Below are positions 18,665-27,381 of a stretch of 64,000 nt of DNA, piece after piece. The translations under genes and the position numbers were made by a program. Source of the DNA: Holophagaceae bacterium (GTDB lineage Bacteria > Acidobacteriota > Holophagae > Holophagales > Holophagaceae); contig JADKJH010000005.1 of the NCBI GenBank assembly GCA_016722505.1, positions 221,218 through 285,217 of the forward strand, in the 5' to 3' direction. Below the pieces are notes generated by a model that was not told where the DNA came from, made no database searches, and was given only the letters and a program-made list of their open reading frames with translations. Positions within the stretch are counted from its first letter, which is position 1, and every line of letters begins with the position of its first letter.

Positions 18665-18889
18665 ATGCGTGAGCAGCTGCGGAATCTCGTGGCAGAAATG
18701 GTGCGTAGGGGCATCCCGTTGGAGATGGCCAAACGAGAATTCGAGCGGGCCTACCTCGAAGAAGTCCTCATGTCCCATCAAGGCAATCAGAGCGCGGCGG
18801 CGCGGCATCTTGGCATTCATCGGAACACCTTTTCCAAGAAGCTGGAAGCGCCTCCGGTAAGGCTCCGCCGAGTGACGATGGCGAGTTGA
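18665..18889 (+). CDS. Small Fis-type helix-turn-helix protein
   Basis: A 74-residue protein from the ATG at 18665. It starts MREQLRNLVAEMVRRGIPLE and carries a Fis/HTH_8 DNA-binding unit, FERAYLEEVLMSHQGNQSAA and ARHLGIHRNTFSKKL. This matches the C-terminal domain of NtrC-type activators and Fis, without ATPase or receiver domains. The last dozen residues after FSKKL are poorly conserved in character. It stands upstream of the gap genes on the same strand, with 43 bases between, and divergent from pyk, so it may be a local regulator or nucleoid-associated protein. Confidence 0.75.
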   Translation: MREQLRNLVAEMVRRGIPLEMAKREFERAYLEEVLMSHQGNQSAAARHLGIHRNTFSKKLEAPPVRLRRVTMAS

Positions 18890-18932
18890 ACTCGGACCCT
18901 CTGGCTGAAAGGCCTCAAGCCTGGAGTCTGGC

Positions 18933-19936
18933 ATGAAGAAACTTGCAATCAACGGCCTGGGCCGGATCGGCCGGCTGGTCCTTCGGCTCTTGATAAAAGA
19001 CCCCCAAGTCCAGGTGGTAGCGGTGAACGATCTCACCGACGCGGCGACATTGGCGCATCTCATAAAACACGACTCTGTGCACGGCACCGCGGATTTCCCT
19101 GTGGCCGCCGATGGCGATTTTCTTGTGCTGGATGGAAAGCGCATCCGCGTTTACGCGGAAAAAGATCCACAGCTCATCCCGTTCGGCGCGTTGGGCGCGC
19201 AAGTGGTGTTGGAGTGCACTGGCATCTTCACCAAGAAAAATCAGCTTCCGCGCATATCCAGGGCACCGTGAGCCACGTCATCATCAGCGCACCGGCCGAC
19301 GATGCCGATCGCACGGTGGTGATGGGCATCAACGAGCAGGAGATCGATCCCGCCAAAGAATCCGTCCTTTCAAATGCCAGCTGCACCACCAACTGCCTGG
19401 CACCCATGGTCCAGGTGCTGGATCAGGCATTCGGCCTTGAACTCGGATTGATGACCACGATCCACAGCTACACCAACGATCAACGGATCCTCGATCTCCC
19501 CCACAAGGACTTGCGCAGGGCCCGGGCCGCTGCACTTTCCATGATTCCCACCAGCACGGGGGCGGCAAAAGCCATAGGGCTCGTGATGCCGCATCTCAAG
19601 GGAAAGCTGGATGGCATTTCGGTCAGGGTTCCCACTGCGGACGTAAGCCTTACGGATCTGACCGCGACGCTCAAAACCGACGCATCCAAGGACGCTGTGA
19701 ACGCGGCATTCAAGCAGGCCAGCCTTGAAGGCCCCCTGGCGCCTTATCTGGACTATCTGGAAGAAGAACTCGTCAGCGTGGATCTCATCGGCAGCCCCGC
19801 CAGCTGCAGCTTCGATCCCTATCTCACCAAAGCTCTCGGGCCTCGCATGGTCAAGGTCTTCGGCTGGTACGACAACGAATGGGGATATTCAGCCCGGCTC
19901 AAGGATCTCTGTATGCATGTCTTGAACAAGCTTTGA
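18933..19936 (+). CDS. gap: Glyceraldehyde-3-phosphate dehydrogenase, interrupted by a one-base frameshift
   Basis: Glycolytic/gluconeogenic GAPDH. The start KKLAINGLGRIGRLVLRLL is the NAD-binding motif, and the C-terminal frame has the catalytic SNASCTTNCLAPMVQVL, TIHSYTNDQR (active-site His), the phosphate-site STGAAKAIG and WYDNEWGYSARL. One base is missing near 19238-19250: TGIFTKKNQL in the first frame is followed by AHIQGTVSHVIISAPA in the next. The joined protein is about 334 residues, the normal size. As all catalytic residues are intact on both sides, a consensus error is the simplest explanation. A paralogue follows 15 bases downstream. Confidence 0.93.
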
Positions 19937-19951
19937 GGACGTGGCCAGCGC

Positions 19952-20956
19952 ATGATTGGAATCAATGGCCTGGGGCGGATCGGAAGACTGTTGGTGCAGC
20001 GCCTCGCGGTGGCCGCGCCAGCCCGCCTTGGCGCCTTGAATGATCCGGCGGACCTGCAAACCATCGTTCATCTGCTACGCCATGATTCAATTCATGGCCC
20101 CTGCCCCATTCCAGTGACTGGCTTGGTGCGAAACGGCCGCGACTGGCTTCGCATCGCCGACCTGGAGCTTCCACTTTTCCATGAACCGGACCCAGGCAAC
20201 ATCCCCTTCGAAGGATGCGGCGCAACCTTGGTGGTGGAAGCCTCGGGCCGCTTCACCAAGCGGGAGATGGCCGCGCGGCATCTCAAAGGAGGCGTGAAAC
20301 ACGTCATCATCTCGGCCCCGAGCCCCGACGCGGACATCACGATCATTGCTCCCATGAATTTCGATGCGCTGGATCTCCAGCGGCACCAGATCATCAGCAA
20401 CGCCAGTTGTACCGCCCATGCCACCGCGCCTATGTTGCAGGTGTTGGAGGAAGGGTTCGGGATAGAATCCGCCGGAATGAGCACAGTCCATGTGGTGACC
20501 AACGATCAGCGCCTGGCCGACGCGCCCCACAAGGATCTCCGCCGGGCCCGCCACGCCTTCCAGAGCATCATTCCCACGACATCCTCGGCCTTTGGCGCGC
20601 TGCACCGGGCCATGCCCAGCCTGCCGCCCGGCTTCAGCGGTTCTGCCCTGCGAGTGCCCACGCTCAGCGTGAATCTGGTGGACATCACAGCCACGTTGAA
20701 GTGCGACGTGGATGCGGCAGCCGTGGACCAGGTATTTCTCACGGCGGCTGCGGCCCCGCGCTGGCGCGGCATCCTGGGAATCGCAGAACAGGACTGTGTA
20801 AGCCATGATTTCATTGGACGCACCGAGAGCGTCGTGATGGATCTGCAACTCACCCGTGTGCTCGGGAAACGCTTCGTGAAGATCTGTGGATGGCACGACA
20901 ACGAGACCGCCTACGCCGAGCGGCTGATGGAGCTGGTGCTGCGCATCAGTCAGTGA
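19952..20956 (+). CDS. Divergent GAPDH paralogue (possible erythrose-4-phosphate dehydrogenase)
   Basis: A full-length, unbroken 334-residue GAPDH-fold protein: NAD motif MIGINGLGRIGRLL, catalytic Cys in SNASCTAHATAP, active-site His in STVHVVTNDQR, and WHDNETAYAERL near the end. It differs from the upstream gap product in two telling places. The TTNC after the catalytic Cys is TAHA, and the inorganic-phosphate-site TGAAK is replaced by SSAFG after FQSIIPT. E. coli Epd also lacks TGAAK and has QSIIP. As pdxJ is in the window, an Epd-like role in the deoxyxylulose-dependent vitamin B6 route is plausible; a GAPDH with altered preference is the alternative. Likely co-transcribed with gap. Confidence 0.75.
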   Translation: MIGINGLGRIGRLLVQRLAVAAPARLGALNDPADLQTIVHLLRHDSIHGPCPIPVTGLVRNGRDWLRIADLELPLFHEPDPGNIPFEGCGATLVVEASGRFTKREMAARHLKGGVKHVIISAPSPDADITIIAPMNFDALDLQRHQIISNASCTAHATAPMLQVLEEGFGIESAGMSTVHVVTNDQRLADAPHKDLRRARHAFQSIIPTTSSAFGALHRAMPSLPPGFSGSALRVPTLSVNLVDITATLKCDVDAAAVDQVFLTAAAAPRWRGILGIAEQDCVSHDFIGRTESVVMDLQLTRVLGKRFVKICGWHDNETAYAERLMELVLRISQ

Positions 20957-21413
20957 AACTCCAGATTTGGATATCACTGAGCTTCTCCACCACCGCCCTG
21001 ATAACGTCGGGCGCGGGCTCTCCGTAACTCCGCACCTGGGCTTCACCATCGCGTTTGAGATGAACCACGTGGACAGAGGCCCCGCCCTCAAAGTCAGGGT
21101 GATGGGCCAAGGGCCGCGCCAGGGATTCCAGATCCAAGGTCTCGAACCACTGTTCTGGCATGGGCGCCGTCCGCGCGCCCGGCACCAGAGCGCCCACTTC
21201 GCGTGCCTGGAGCAGCACGAGGTGCCGTCGCCCCTGCTTTATTCCCAGCCAGCTTAAGAATGGCGGCAAGGTCCCAAATCCAATGCCGCCTTTGCGCGCT
21301 TCAGGCCATGCGCTGAGTTGCCGCACTTCGAGTAGATCCGCCACCTCCATGGAAAACCGGGCGAGATCCGGTTGGAGCGGCAGGATCCAGGGTGCGACCA
21401 GCAGATCACTCAC
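20946..21413 (-). CDS. Unknown soluble protein, 155 residues
   Basis: The GTG start at 21413 has GGAGG seven bases upstream, and is preferred to an upstream start at 21476 whose extra residues look non-native. The protein begins MSDLLVAPWILPLQPDLARF and contains PPFLSWLGIKQGRRHLVLLQ and AREVGALVPGARTAP. The alternation of hydrophobic strands and the LVLLQ...ALVPGA segment recall CheW-like beta-barrel proteins, but the resemblance is too weak to name it. It is convergent with the GAPDH paralogue, overlapping its 3' end by 11 bases. Confidence 0.55.
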   Translation of the reverse strand: MSDLLVAPWILPLQPDLARFSMEVADLLEVRQLSAWPEARKGGIGFGTLPPFLSWLGIKQGRRHLVLLQAREVGALVPGARTAPMPEQWFETLDLESLARPLAHHPDFEGGASVHVVHLKRDGEAQVRSYGEPAPDVIRAVVEKLSDIQIWSFTD

Positions 21414-21524
21414 GGTTGTCCTCCAGCAGCCCTTTGCAGGCTTCAATCCAGACCGTACACACCTTCCGAGATACATTTCTTAAGCCTATCTCTTTCAAAA
21501 CAGTCCCGCGGTTAGACTTCGAAG

Positions 21525-22723
21525 ATGCCAATTCTGAATGCCGCAGCGCAAAGGCCCGTGGTCGCCACCGGGCAGCAGATCGGTGCCGGTTGGACACCTG
21601 CGCTTTCCGTGGCCAAGGCCTTGGCGGCTTTGGCCGAAGCCACGCGCCTCGGCATGGATGCGGTCTATTGGATGGCGGATGAAGATCACGACCGCGCCGA
21701 GGTGGCCACTACGGCGGGGCTTGAAGACGGCAGGTTGGTGCGCCACCGCTTCCGCTTTGATGCGCCGGAGGGTACCGCCGCAGGCTGGCTGCCCTGGGAT
21801 ACTCCACAGCAACACCAAGCCGAAGCGCTTTGGGGCGAAGCGCCGGCAGCTGTTGAAAAGACCTTGCGAGGGCACACTTTGGGACTGGGCGGGCCCCTCT
21901 GGGAGTTGGGACTGCAGCCCTTCTCACCCACAAATCCCACGCTACGCGAACCCATCCAGCCAGAACTGGAACGCTGGCGCAGCCTGGATCTGGAAACCCA
22001 GCTTCTCCTATCGGCGGCGCGTCTGGAAGCTGAAGGCGCCCCCCTGCCCCTGGACCCGCGGCAACAAGCCGCTTGGTTTTCCCTGGACCCTCAGACTGGC
22101 CTTCGCCGCCGCCTGGAACGCGGGGATGTCTGCCCCAAGGGCCACTGGCTCAGCCCTGGCGCAGCTCTCCGGCCCCTGATGCAGTCCTTGATGTTGCCGG
22201 TGGCGGCCGCCGTGCTGGGACCTTCAGAACGGGCCTATTGGCGGCTGACGGAGCCACTGTGGGAACAGGTGGGACTGAAGGCACCAAGAATCATTGCCAG
22301 GCCTTCTGTCTTCGTATTGCCTAAAGGCGCCCATGTGGAAGCTTCAAAACTTTCGGATCTGGATGCCCTCAGAGATGGCCGCTGGCAGGCATTCTCACAT
22401 CCAGAAAATCGGCTCCCATCCCAGCGCCTGGGGATTCGGCCCCGGATCCAAGCTGGGGCCCGGCCATCGGCTCACGGTATGCCAAGGAGCTGGGTCGCAC
22501 GCGGCATCGTCTGGAACGCCTGGACCAAAGGTGGGTCCGGGATCTTGCGGCGCAACAGTTCAACATGGATCCAGAACGGCTTCGGCAGCGGCTCTTCCCC
22601 TTTGGCAAAGCCCAGGAGCGGGTACTGCCAGGCCTTTTTTGGCTGCGGGATAAACTGCTCATTCGCCGCATATTGGAATCCCTGGACGGAAACAGAAGCC
22701 TGATCCTTGTGGAGGAATCATGA
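21525..22723 (+). CDS. bshC: Putative cysteine ligase BshC (bacillithiol synthesis), interrupted by a one-base frameshift
   Basis: BshC is thought to add cysteine to glucosaminyl-malate, the last step of bacillithiol synthesis. The N-terminal frame has the nucleotidyl-transferase-like motif ATGQQIGAGWTPALSVAKAL and the second signature VYWMADEDHDRAEV. The frame breaks near 22400-22430. In the third frame the C-terminus continues APDPSWGPAIGSRYAKELGR, then MDPERLRQRLFPFGKAQERV and a stop at 22721-22723. Joined length is about 399 residues, shorter than the roughly 540 of Bacillus BshC, mainly at the N-terminus. It is directly followed by bshB1, which supports the call. Confidence 0.85.
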
Positions 22724-22833
22724 GCAAGGGCCTCGACCTGTTCATCGGCGAGCACCCGGAGCCTGCCGTACCAACATCTTGGCCCTTCCGGCCACGGCCT
22801 CGGTGCGCGGGCATTTCAGGGAGGAAGGCATGA
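22720..22833 (+). CDS. Short coupling ORF between bshC and bshB1 (37 codons)
   Basis: An ATGA overlap with the bshC stop opens a frame beginning MSKGLDLFIGEHPEPA that ends in a TGA overlapping the ATG of bshB1. The first 16 residues resemble the beginning of BshB1 itself (MSHEGLDLLVIGAHPDDA), and the DNA is similar too. The rest looks non-native. It could be a translational-coupling leader or a fossil of a small duplication of the bshB1 5' end. I give it low confidence as a functional protein. Confidence 0.25.
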   Translation: MSKGLDLFIGEHPEPAVPTSWPFRPRPRCAGISGRKA

Positions 22834-23564
22834 GCCACGAAGGTCTCGATCTCCTTGTCATCGGCGCGCACCCGGACGACGCGGAAGTCCATGTCGGGGG
22901 CCTGCTGGCGCTGGCTTCCCTGCACGGCCTGAGGGCTGGAATCCTGGATCTCACCAGTGGCGATCTTGGCACCCGGGGCACCGCGGAAACGCGCCGGGCG
23001 GAAGCTGCCGCCTCAGCCAGCATTCTCGGCGTCCAGCGCTATGATCTGGGTTTTCCAGATGGACGGTTTTCTGAAGAAGAGAGCTATCGCTTGCTGCTCA
23101 TGTCGAAACTGAGGGAATTGAGGCCATCCGTACTCATCCTTCCGGCGCCAGAGGATCGCCACCCAGACCATCGGCGAGCCTACCGTCTAGGCCGCGAAGC
23201 GGCGTATTACGCGGGTCTGAAAAATTATCCCTGCCCAGGAGACCCCTGGCGGCCCAAGGCTATCGCGTGGATGGCTGGAGAGAACCCGGGCCAGCCTGAC
23301 CTTGTGGTGGACGTCAGCGAAGTTTGGGCCGCCCGGATGGCGGCCTTCGACGCATTCGGCAGCCAGTTCTCCGCAGACCCTAGCGCCTCCACTCGCATCG
23401 CGCATCCCGCTTTCCGGCGGGGCGTAGAAGGGCGCGCCATGCACTACGCATCGTTTCTTCTCTGCAATTGGGCCGAAGCCCTTTGGTGCGAAAAACCCGT
23501 GCCTCCCGCGCTGCTGAACCTGCTTGAGCGATTGAACCAGCCTGTTCCGGGCAGCAGAACGTGA
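22830..23564 (+). CDS. bshB1: N-acetylglucosaminyl-malate deacetylase BshB1
   Basis: A 244-residue LmbE/PIG-L-type zinc deacetylase that removes the acetyl group from GlcNAc-malate to give GlcN-malate in bacillithiol synthesis. It has the metal motif VIGAHPDDAEVHVGGLLAL at the N-terminus, DLTSGDLGTRGTAETRRAEA, and the second metal ligand in EDRHPDHRRAYRLGREAA. The BshB1-like features GLKNYPCPGDPWRPKAI and FGSQFSADP follow. The start at 22830 has GGGAGGAAGG just upstream. It follows bshC and overlaps the tilS start by four bases. Confidence 0.9.
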   Translation: MSHEGLDLLVIGAHPDDAEVHVGGLLALASLHGLRAGILDLTSGDLGTRGTAETRRAEAAASASILGVQRYDLGFPDGRFSEEESYRLLLMSKLRELRPSVLILPAPEDRHPDHRRAYRLGREAAYYAGLKNYPCPGDPWRPKAIAWMAGENPGQPDLVVDVSEVWAARMAAFDAFGSQFSADPSASTRIAHPAFRRGVEGRAMHYASFLLCNWAEALWCEKPVPPALLNLLERLNQPVPGSRT

Positions 23565-24574
23565 ATCGATTCGAAGCAACCCTGCTCTCTCAAATTCGCC
23601 ATCGCAACGATGCGCTTGGGAATGGGCGTGTGGTGGTGGCATGCTCCGGCGGTGGTGACTCCACTGCTCTGTTAGCTCTGCTGGTCTCCCTCCGCGGGAG
23701 TTTGGGCCTGGAATTGTCCATGGCCCACGCGGACCATCAGCTGCGTGCGGAAGCTCGCGAGGACAGCCAATTCGTCAGGGAGCTTGCGCGGTATTTCGAT
23801 TTGGATCTTGCCGAGGCGCGCCTTGATGTCGTAGCCCATGCTGCAAAGGAGCGGCTGGGAGTGGAAACCGCGGCTCGAGACCTCCGCTGGACCTGGCTTC
23901 GCCGTGAGGCTGACTCCTGCGGAGCTGATCTCATCGCCACTGGCCACACGCTGGAAGATCACACTGAAACGGTTTTTTTGCGGCTCAGCCGGGGTGGTGG
24001 AATCGGATCGCTGACTCCGCTGCCCGCCCGCCAAAGCCACCGCTGGTCCCCACTCATCGAGGCCCGCCGGGAAGAGCTGCGTGAATACTTGAGGAGCGAG
24101 GGGCTTCCATGGCGCGAAGATGCCAGCAATTTGACGGGCTTCACCCCTCGCAACCGTTGGCGCGCCTTGCTTCCAACCTTACGGCGGGAGTCCCCAGCCT
24201 TGGATCAGCACCTATGGGAGACGCACCTGCAAGTGCGTGAGTTGAGTGACTTGCGGGATCGCCTGGTCGAAGCTTGGCGTGGTCCACGCTGGAATCTGGA
24301 CGAAGACCAACATCCTACGGTGCGGTTGCGCATGGAATACTGGCGCGAAGACGAACTGCGCTGGGTTCTGGAGGCCGCTTTCCGTCGCTCGGGTTGGACA
24401 CGGGAAGCCGCCCTGTTGCGCGATTTAAGCGGCTGGGCGGCGCCCCATTTAGCCAGCCGCGGAAGGCATCATCAGTTCGGCCACTGGGCTTTGGATCCGC
24501 GCAAAGATGAACCTTTGCAATGGTGCTTGCATCCAATAGAGCGTGGCCCTGCTTCCATGGCTGGGTTAAACTGA
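23561..24574 (+). CDS. tilS: tRNA(Ile)-lysidine synthase
   Basis: Converts C34 of the CAU-anticodon tRNA(Ile) to lysidine with ATP, an essential decoding step. The GTG start overlaps the bshB1 stop (GTGA). The N-terminal PP-loop ATPase is clear: VVACSGGGDSTALLALL (here SGGGDS rather than SGGxDS with Val/Met), MAHADHQLR, ETAARDLRWTWL, and ATGHTLEDHTETVFLRLSRG. The catalytic domain ends by about residue 220; the C-terminal part (WRGPRWNLDED onward) is variable. At 337 residues it is the short form of the family. Confidence 0.9.
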   Translation: MNRFEATLLSQIRHRNDALGNGRVVVACSGGGDSTALLALLVSLRGSLGLELSMAHADHQLRAEAREDSQFVRELARYFDLDLAEARLDVVAHAAKERLGVETAARDLRWTWLRREADSCGADLIATGHTLEDHTETVFLRLSRGGGIGSLTPLPARQSHRWSPLIEARREELREYLRSEGLPWREDASNLTGFTPRNRWRALLPTLRRESPALDQHLWETHLQVRELSDLRDRLVEAWRGPRWNLDEDQHPTVRLRMEYWREDELRWVLEAAFRRSGWTREAALLRDLSGWAAPHLASRGRHHQFGHWALDPRKDEPLQWCLHPIERGPASMAGLN

Positions 24575-24582
24575 AAGGCTCC

Positions 24583-24599
24583 AAAGCCCGTAAGGCTTT
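24583..24599 (+). other. Small stem-loop in the ftsH leader
   Basis: AAAGCC-CGTAA-GGCTTT, with further flanking complementarity (AAGGC at about 24574 against GCCTT ending at 24614), lies between the tilS stop and the ftsH ribosome-binding site. There is no U run, so it is not a canonical terminator. It could influence ftsH translation or be chance. Confidence 0.3.
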
Positions 24600-24625
24600 A
24601 GAGGTAGGCCTTAAGGAGGCTCGTT

Positions 24626-26560
24626 TTGAATTCAGCCGTCAAAAGCATGTTGGTCTGGGTTGGAATCGTGGTGCTGGTCTACGTGGCCATCATCCAGATT
24701 CCCAAAACCAACAATGTGCAGGAAGTGCCCTTCTCCACCTTCATTGCTGAAGGCGTGGGTGGCAAATACAAGACCGTGACCCTTTCAGGCCAGGATGTGG
24801 AAGGCACCTATCGCGCTCCCTTCCGTAACGCCAAGGGCGACCAGATCGAGAAATTCAAGACCATCGCCCCGCCCATGCAGGATCTCGGCAAGGTGATTCT
24901 CAGCTGGCGCCAGGAAGAGCCCCCCAAGCTCGATGAATTCAAAGCCACCAAGCCTTCGGACAACCAGTTCATGTACCTCCTGATTTTCTGGGGGCCTCTG
25001 CTGGTGTTCGTGGTGCTCTGGTTTGTATTCATGCGCCAGGCCCAGTCTGGTGGCAACAAGGCGCTTTCTTTCGGAAAAGCCCGCGCGAAGGGGCTTTCCA
25101 GCTCCAACAAGCGCATCACCTTCGCGGACGTGGCCGGGTGCGAGGAAGCCAAGGAGGAGCTCAAGGAAATCGTGGATTTCCTGAAGGATCCAGCCCGTTT
25201 CGTGAAACTGGGCGGCAAGATCCCCAAGGGTGTGCTGCTCATGGGCCCTCCCGGCACCGGCAAGACGCTGCTCGCCAGAGCCATTTCCGGTGAAGCCAAG
25301 GTGCAGTTCTTCTCCATCTCCGGCTCGGATTTCGTCGAGATGTTCGTGGGCGTCGGCGCATCCCGGGTGCGTGACCTCTTCGAGCAAGGGAAGAAGAGCG
25401 CGCCCTGCATCATTTTCATTGATGAAATTGACGCCGTGGGACGTCATCGCGGCGCGGGCATGGGCGGCGGCCACGATGAGCGCGAACAGACTTTGAATCA
25501 GCTGCTGGTGGAGATGGATGGCTTCGAGGGTAATGAAGGCGTCATTCTCATCGCCGCCACCAACCGCCCGGATGTCCTTGATCCAGCCCTGTTGCGCCCC
25601 GGCCGCTTCGACCGCCGGGTGGTCGTGGACCGCCCGGATGTGAAGGGGCGATTCGAAATCCTGAAGGTTCATACCGCCAACAAGATTCCCCTTTCCCCGG
25701 ATGTGGATCTAGAAGTCATCGCCCGCGGCACGCCAGGGTTCGCGGGTGCCGATCTCGCCAACCTTTGCAATGAAGCTGCGCTCTATGCCGCCCGCACCAA
25801 CAAGAAATGGGTGGAGATGTCGGATTTCGAGAATGCCAAGGACAAGGTCTACATGGGCTCTGAGCGGCGCTCCATGGTCATGACGGACGAAGACAAAAAG
25901 ATCACCGCCTACCACGAAGCGGGACACACGGTCCTGGCCGTCACGGTCCAGGGTGCCGATCCGCTGCACAAAGTCACCATCATCCCCCGGGGCCGCGCCC
26001 TGGGCGTCACCTGGCAGTTGCCGGTGGGAGACCGCTACAACACCACCAAGGAGTTCATGGAAGGCCGTATCGCGATCTCCATGGGCGGCCGCATCGCCGA
26101 GGAGATCTTCTTCAACCAGTTCTCCACCGGCGCCAGCAACGACATCCAGCAGGCCACTAGCATGGCCCGCTCCATGGTCACTGAGTACGGCATGAGCACC
26201 AAGCTAGGCCCACTCAATTTCGCTGGCGAACAGCAGGAGATTTTCCTTGGGCGCGATTACGGGCATCAACGGAATTTCTCCGAGGACACCGCCCGGGTCA
26301 TTGATTCCGAGGTGCATGACATCGTGATGCGGAACTACGAGCGCGCCAAGCGGATCATCCTCGAAAAGCGCGATTCGCTGGTCGCCATCGCTGAAGCGTT
26401 GCTGGTCCGTGAAACACTGGACGGAAATGACGTGGAACTGCTCATGAAGGGTGGCACGCTTCCGCCCCGCCCCGCTTCTGGAACCGGCGGCCCCACCGGC
26501 GTCGCAAGCGATGAAAAAAGTCCAGATCCAGGCCTTGATCCGGCTTTGAATCCTGCATGA
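24626..26560 (+). CDS. ftsH: ATP-dependent zinc metalloprotease FtsH
   Basis: A 644-residue membrane-anchored AAA+ protease that degrades membrane and regulatory proteins. The TTG start at 24626 has AAGGAGG six bases upstream. Two transmembrane segments (about residues 6-22 and 113-135) flank a periplasmic domain. The AAA module has Walker A GPPGTGKT (near residue 207), Walker B IIFIDEIDAVG and the second region of homology ATNRPDVLDPALLRPGRFDR. The zinc protease motif YHEAGHTV lies near residue 430. The C-terminus is Pro/Asp-rich. It overlaps folP by four bases, as ftsH and folP often adjoin in bacteria. Confidence 0.97.
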   Translation: MNSAVKSMLVWVGIVVLVYVAIIQIPKTNNVQEVPFSTFIAEGVGGKYKTVTLSGQDVEGTYRAPFRNAKGDQIEKFKTIAPPMQDLGKVILSWRQEEPPKLDEFKATKPSDNQFMYLLIFWGPLLVFVVLWFVFMRQAQSGGNKALSFGKARAKGLSSSNKRITFADVAGCEEAKEELKEIVDFLKDPARFVKLGGKIPKGVLLMGPPGTGKTLLARAISGEAKVQFFSISGSDFVEMFVGVGASRVRDLFEQGKKSAPCIIFIDEIDAVGRHRGAGMGGGHDEREQTLNQLLVEMDGFEGNEGVILIAATNRPDVLDPALLRPGRFDRRVVVDRPDVKGRFEILKVHTANKIPLSPDVDLEVIARGTPGFAGADLANLCNEAALYAARTNKKWVEMSDFENAKDKVYMGSERRSMVMTDEDKKITAYHEAGHTVLAVTVQGADPLHKVTIIPRGRALGVTWQLPVGDRYNTTKEFMEGRIAISMGGRIAEEIFFNQFSTGASNDIQQATSMARSMVTEYGMSTKLGPLNFAGEQQEIFLGRDYGHQRNFSEDTARVIDSEVHDIVMRNYERAKRIILEKRDSLVAIAEALLVRETLDGNDVELLMKGGTLPPRPASGTGGPTGVASDEKSPDPGLDPALNPA

Positions 26561-27378
26561 AGCGCTGCTTCTTTTCCGAGGAAGGGCCACTCTCCCCGGG
26601 TGGCCCTTTCTTCATTGGAATCCTGAATATCACGCCAGATTCATTCAGCGACGGGGGACGTTTTTTGGCGCCAGGAATGGCGCTGGCCCAGGCCCTGAAG
26701 CTGGTGGCTTCAGGCGCCCGCATGCTCGATATCGGCGCTGAGAGCACCCGCCCAGGAGCCGCCGTCGTGCCGTGGCTGGAGGAATGGGAACGGCTGGAAC
26801 CCGTGATCTCAACGCTCCAAGAAAACCTTCCTGGAATCCCGCTTAGCCTTGACACCCGCCATGTCCGGGTTGCCGCGAAGGGCCTGGATGCTGGTATCTC
26901 CGTACTGAATGACGTGGCCGGATTCTCGGGTCCCGGAATGCTTGAACTGGCGATGAGTTCAGATTGCGGGCTCATCGCCATGCGTAGCCGCATGAAAGAC
27001 GGCTTGCTCTGGATGCCCGAGTACAGCGATTCGGCGCCTCATAGCGTTGACTTGGCGCTTTCTGAATTGCGGCATGTGCGGGATCGCCTGCTTGGCAGCA
27101 ACATCGAACCAGAAAGAATCCTTCTGGATCCTGGATTTGGGTTCGGGACGACTTATGCCGAGGACTCAGCCCTATGGGGCCTGCTCCCAGAAATTCCAGC
27201 GCTGTTGTCCTGGCCCCACGAACGTTTCTGCCTCGGCATCTCCCGAAAACGATTTCTCGCCTGGCGGAATGGGACACCAGCGCTGCCCCCGATCGACCGG
27301 GATGGCCTCACGGACTTGGCTCACCAAGAAGCTGTATCTATGGGCTATCGCATCTTCAGAACACACGAGCTACCTTAG
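26557..27378 (+). CDS. folP: Dihydropteroate synthase
   Basis: Condenses p-aminobenzoate with the pterin pyrophosphate in folate synthesis. The 273-residue TIM-barrel protein has the signatures IGILNITPDSFSDGGRF and MLDIGAESTRPGA (pterin and pyrophosphate loops), SLDTRHVRVAAKGLDAG, VLNDVAGF and ILLDPGFGFGTTYAEDSALW, then GISRKRFLAW near the end. Slightly unusual is MRSRMKDGLLWMPEY where many homologues read MHMQGTP. It overlaps ftsH (ATGA) and is three bases before glmM. Confidence 0.93.
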   Translation: MKRCFFSEEGPLSPGGPFFIGILNITPDSFSDGGRFLAPGMALAQALKLVASGARMLDIGAESTRPGAAVVPWLEEWERLEPVISTLQENLPGIPLSLDTRHVRVAAKGLDAGISVLNDVAGFSGPGMLELAMSSDCGLIAMRSRMKDGLLWMPEYSDSAPHSVDLALSELRHVRDRLLGSNIEPERILLDPGFGFGTTYAEDSALWGLLPEIPALLSWPHERFCLGISRKRFLAWRNGTPALPPIDRDGLTDLAHQEAVSMGYRIFRTHELP

Positions 27379-27381
27379 AGC

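Noticed and set aside
20087..21091. Minus-strand 334-codon frame opposite the second GAPDH gene
   Set aside because: Shadow of a GAPDH gene with intact catalytic motifs on the plus strand.
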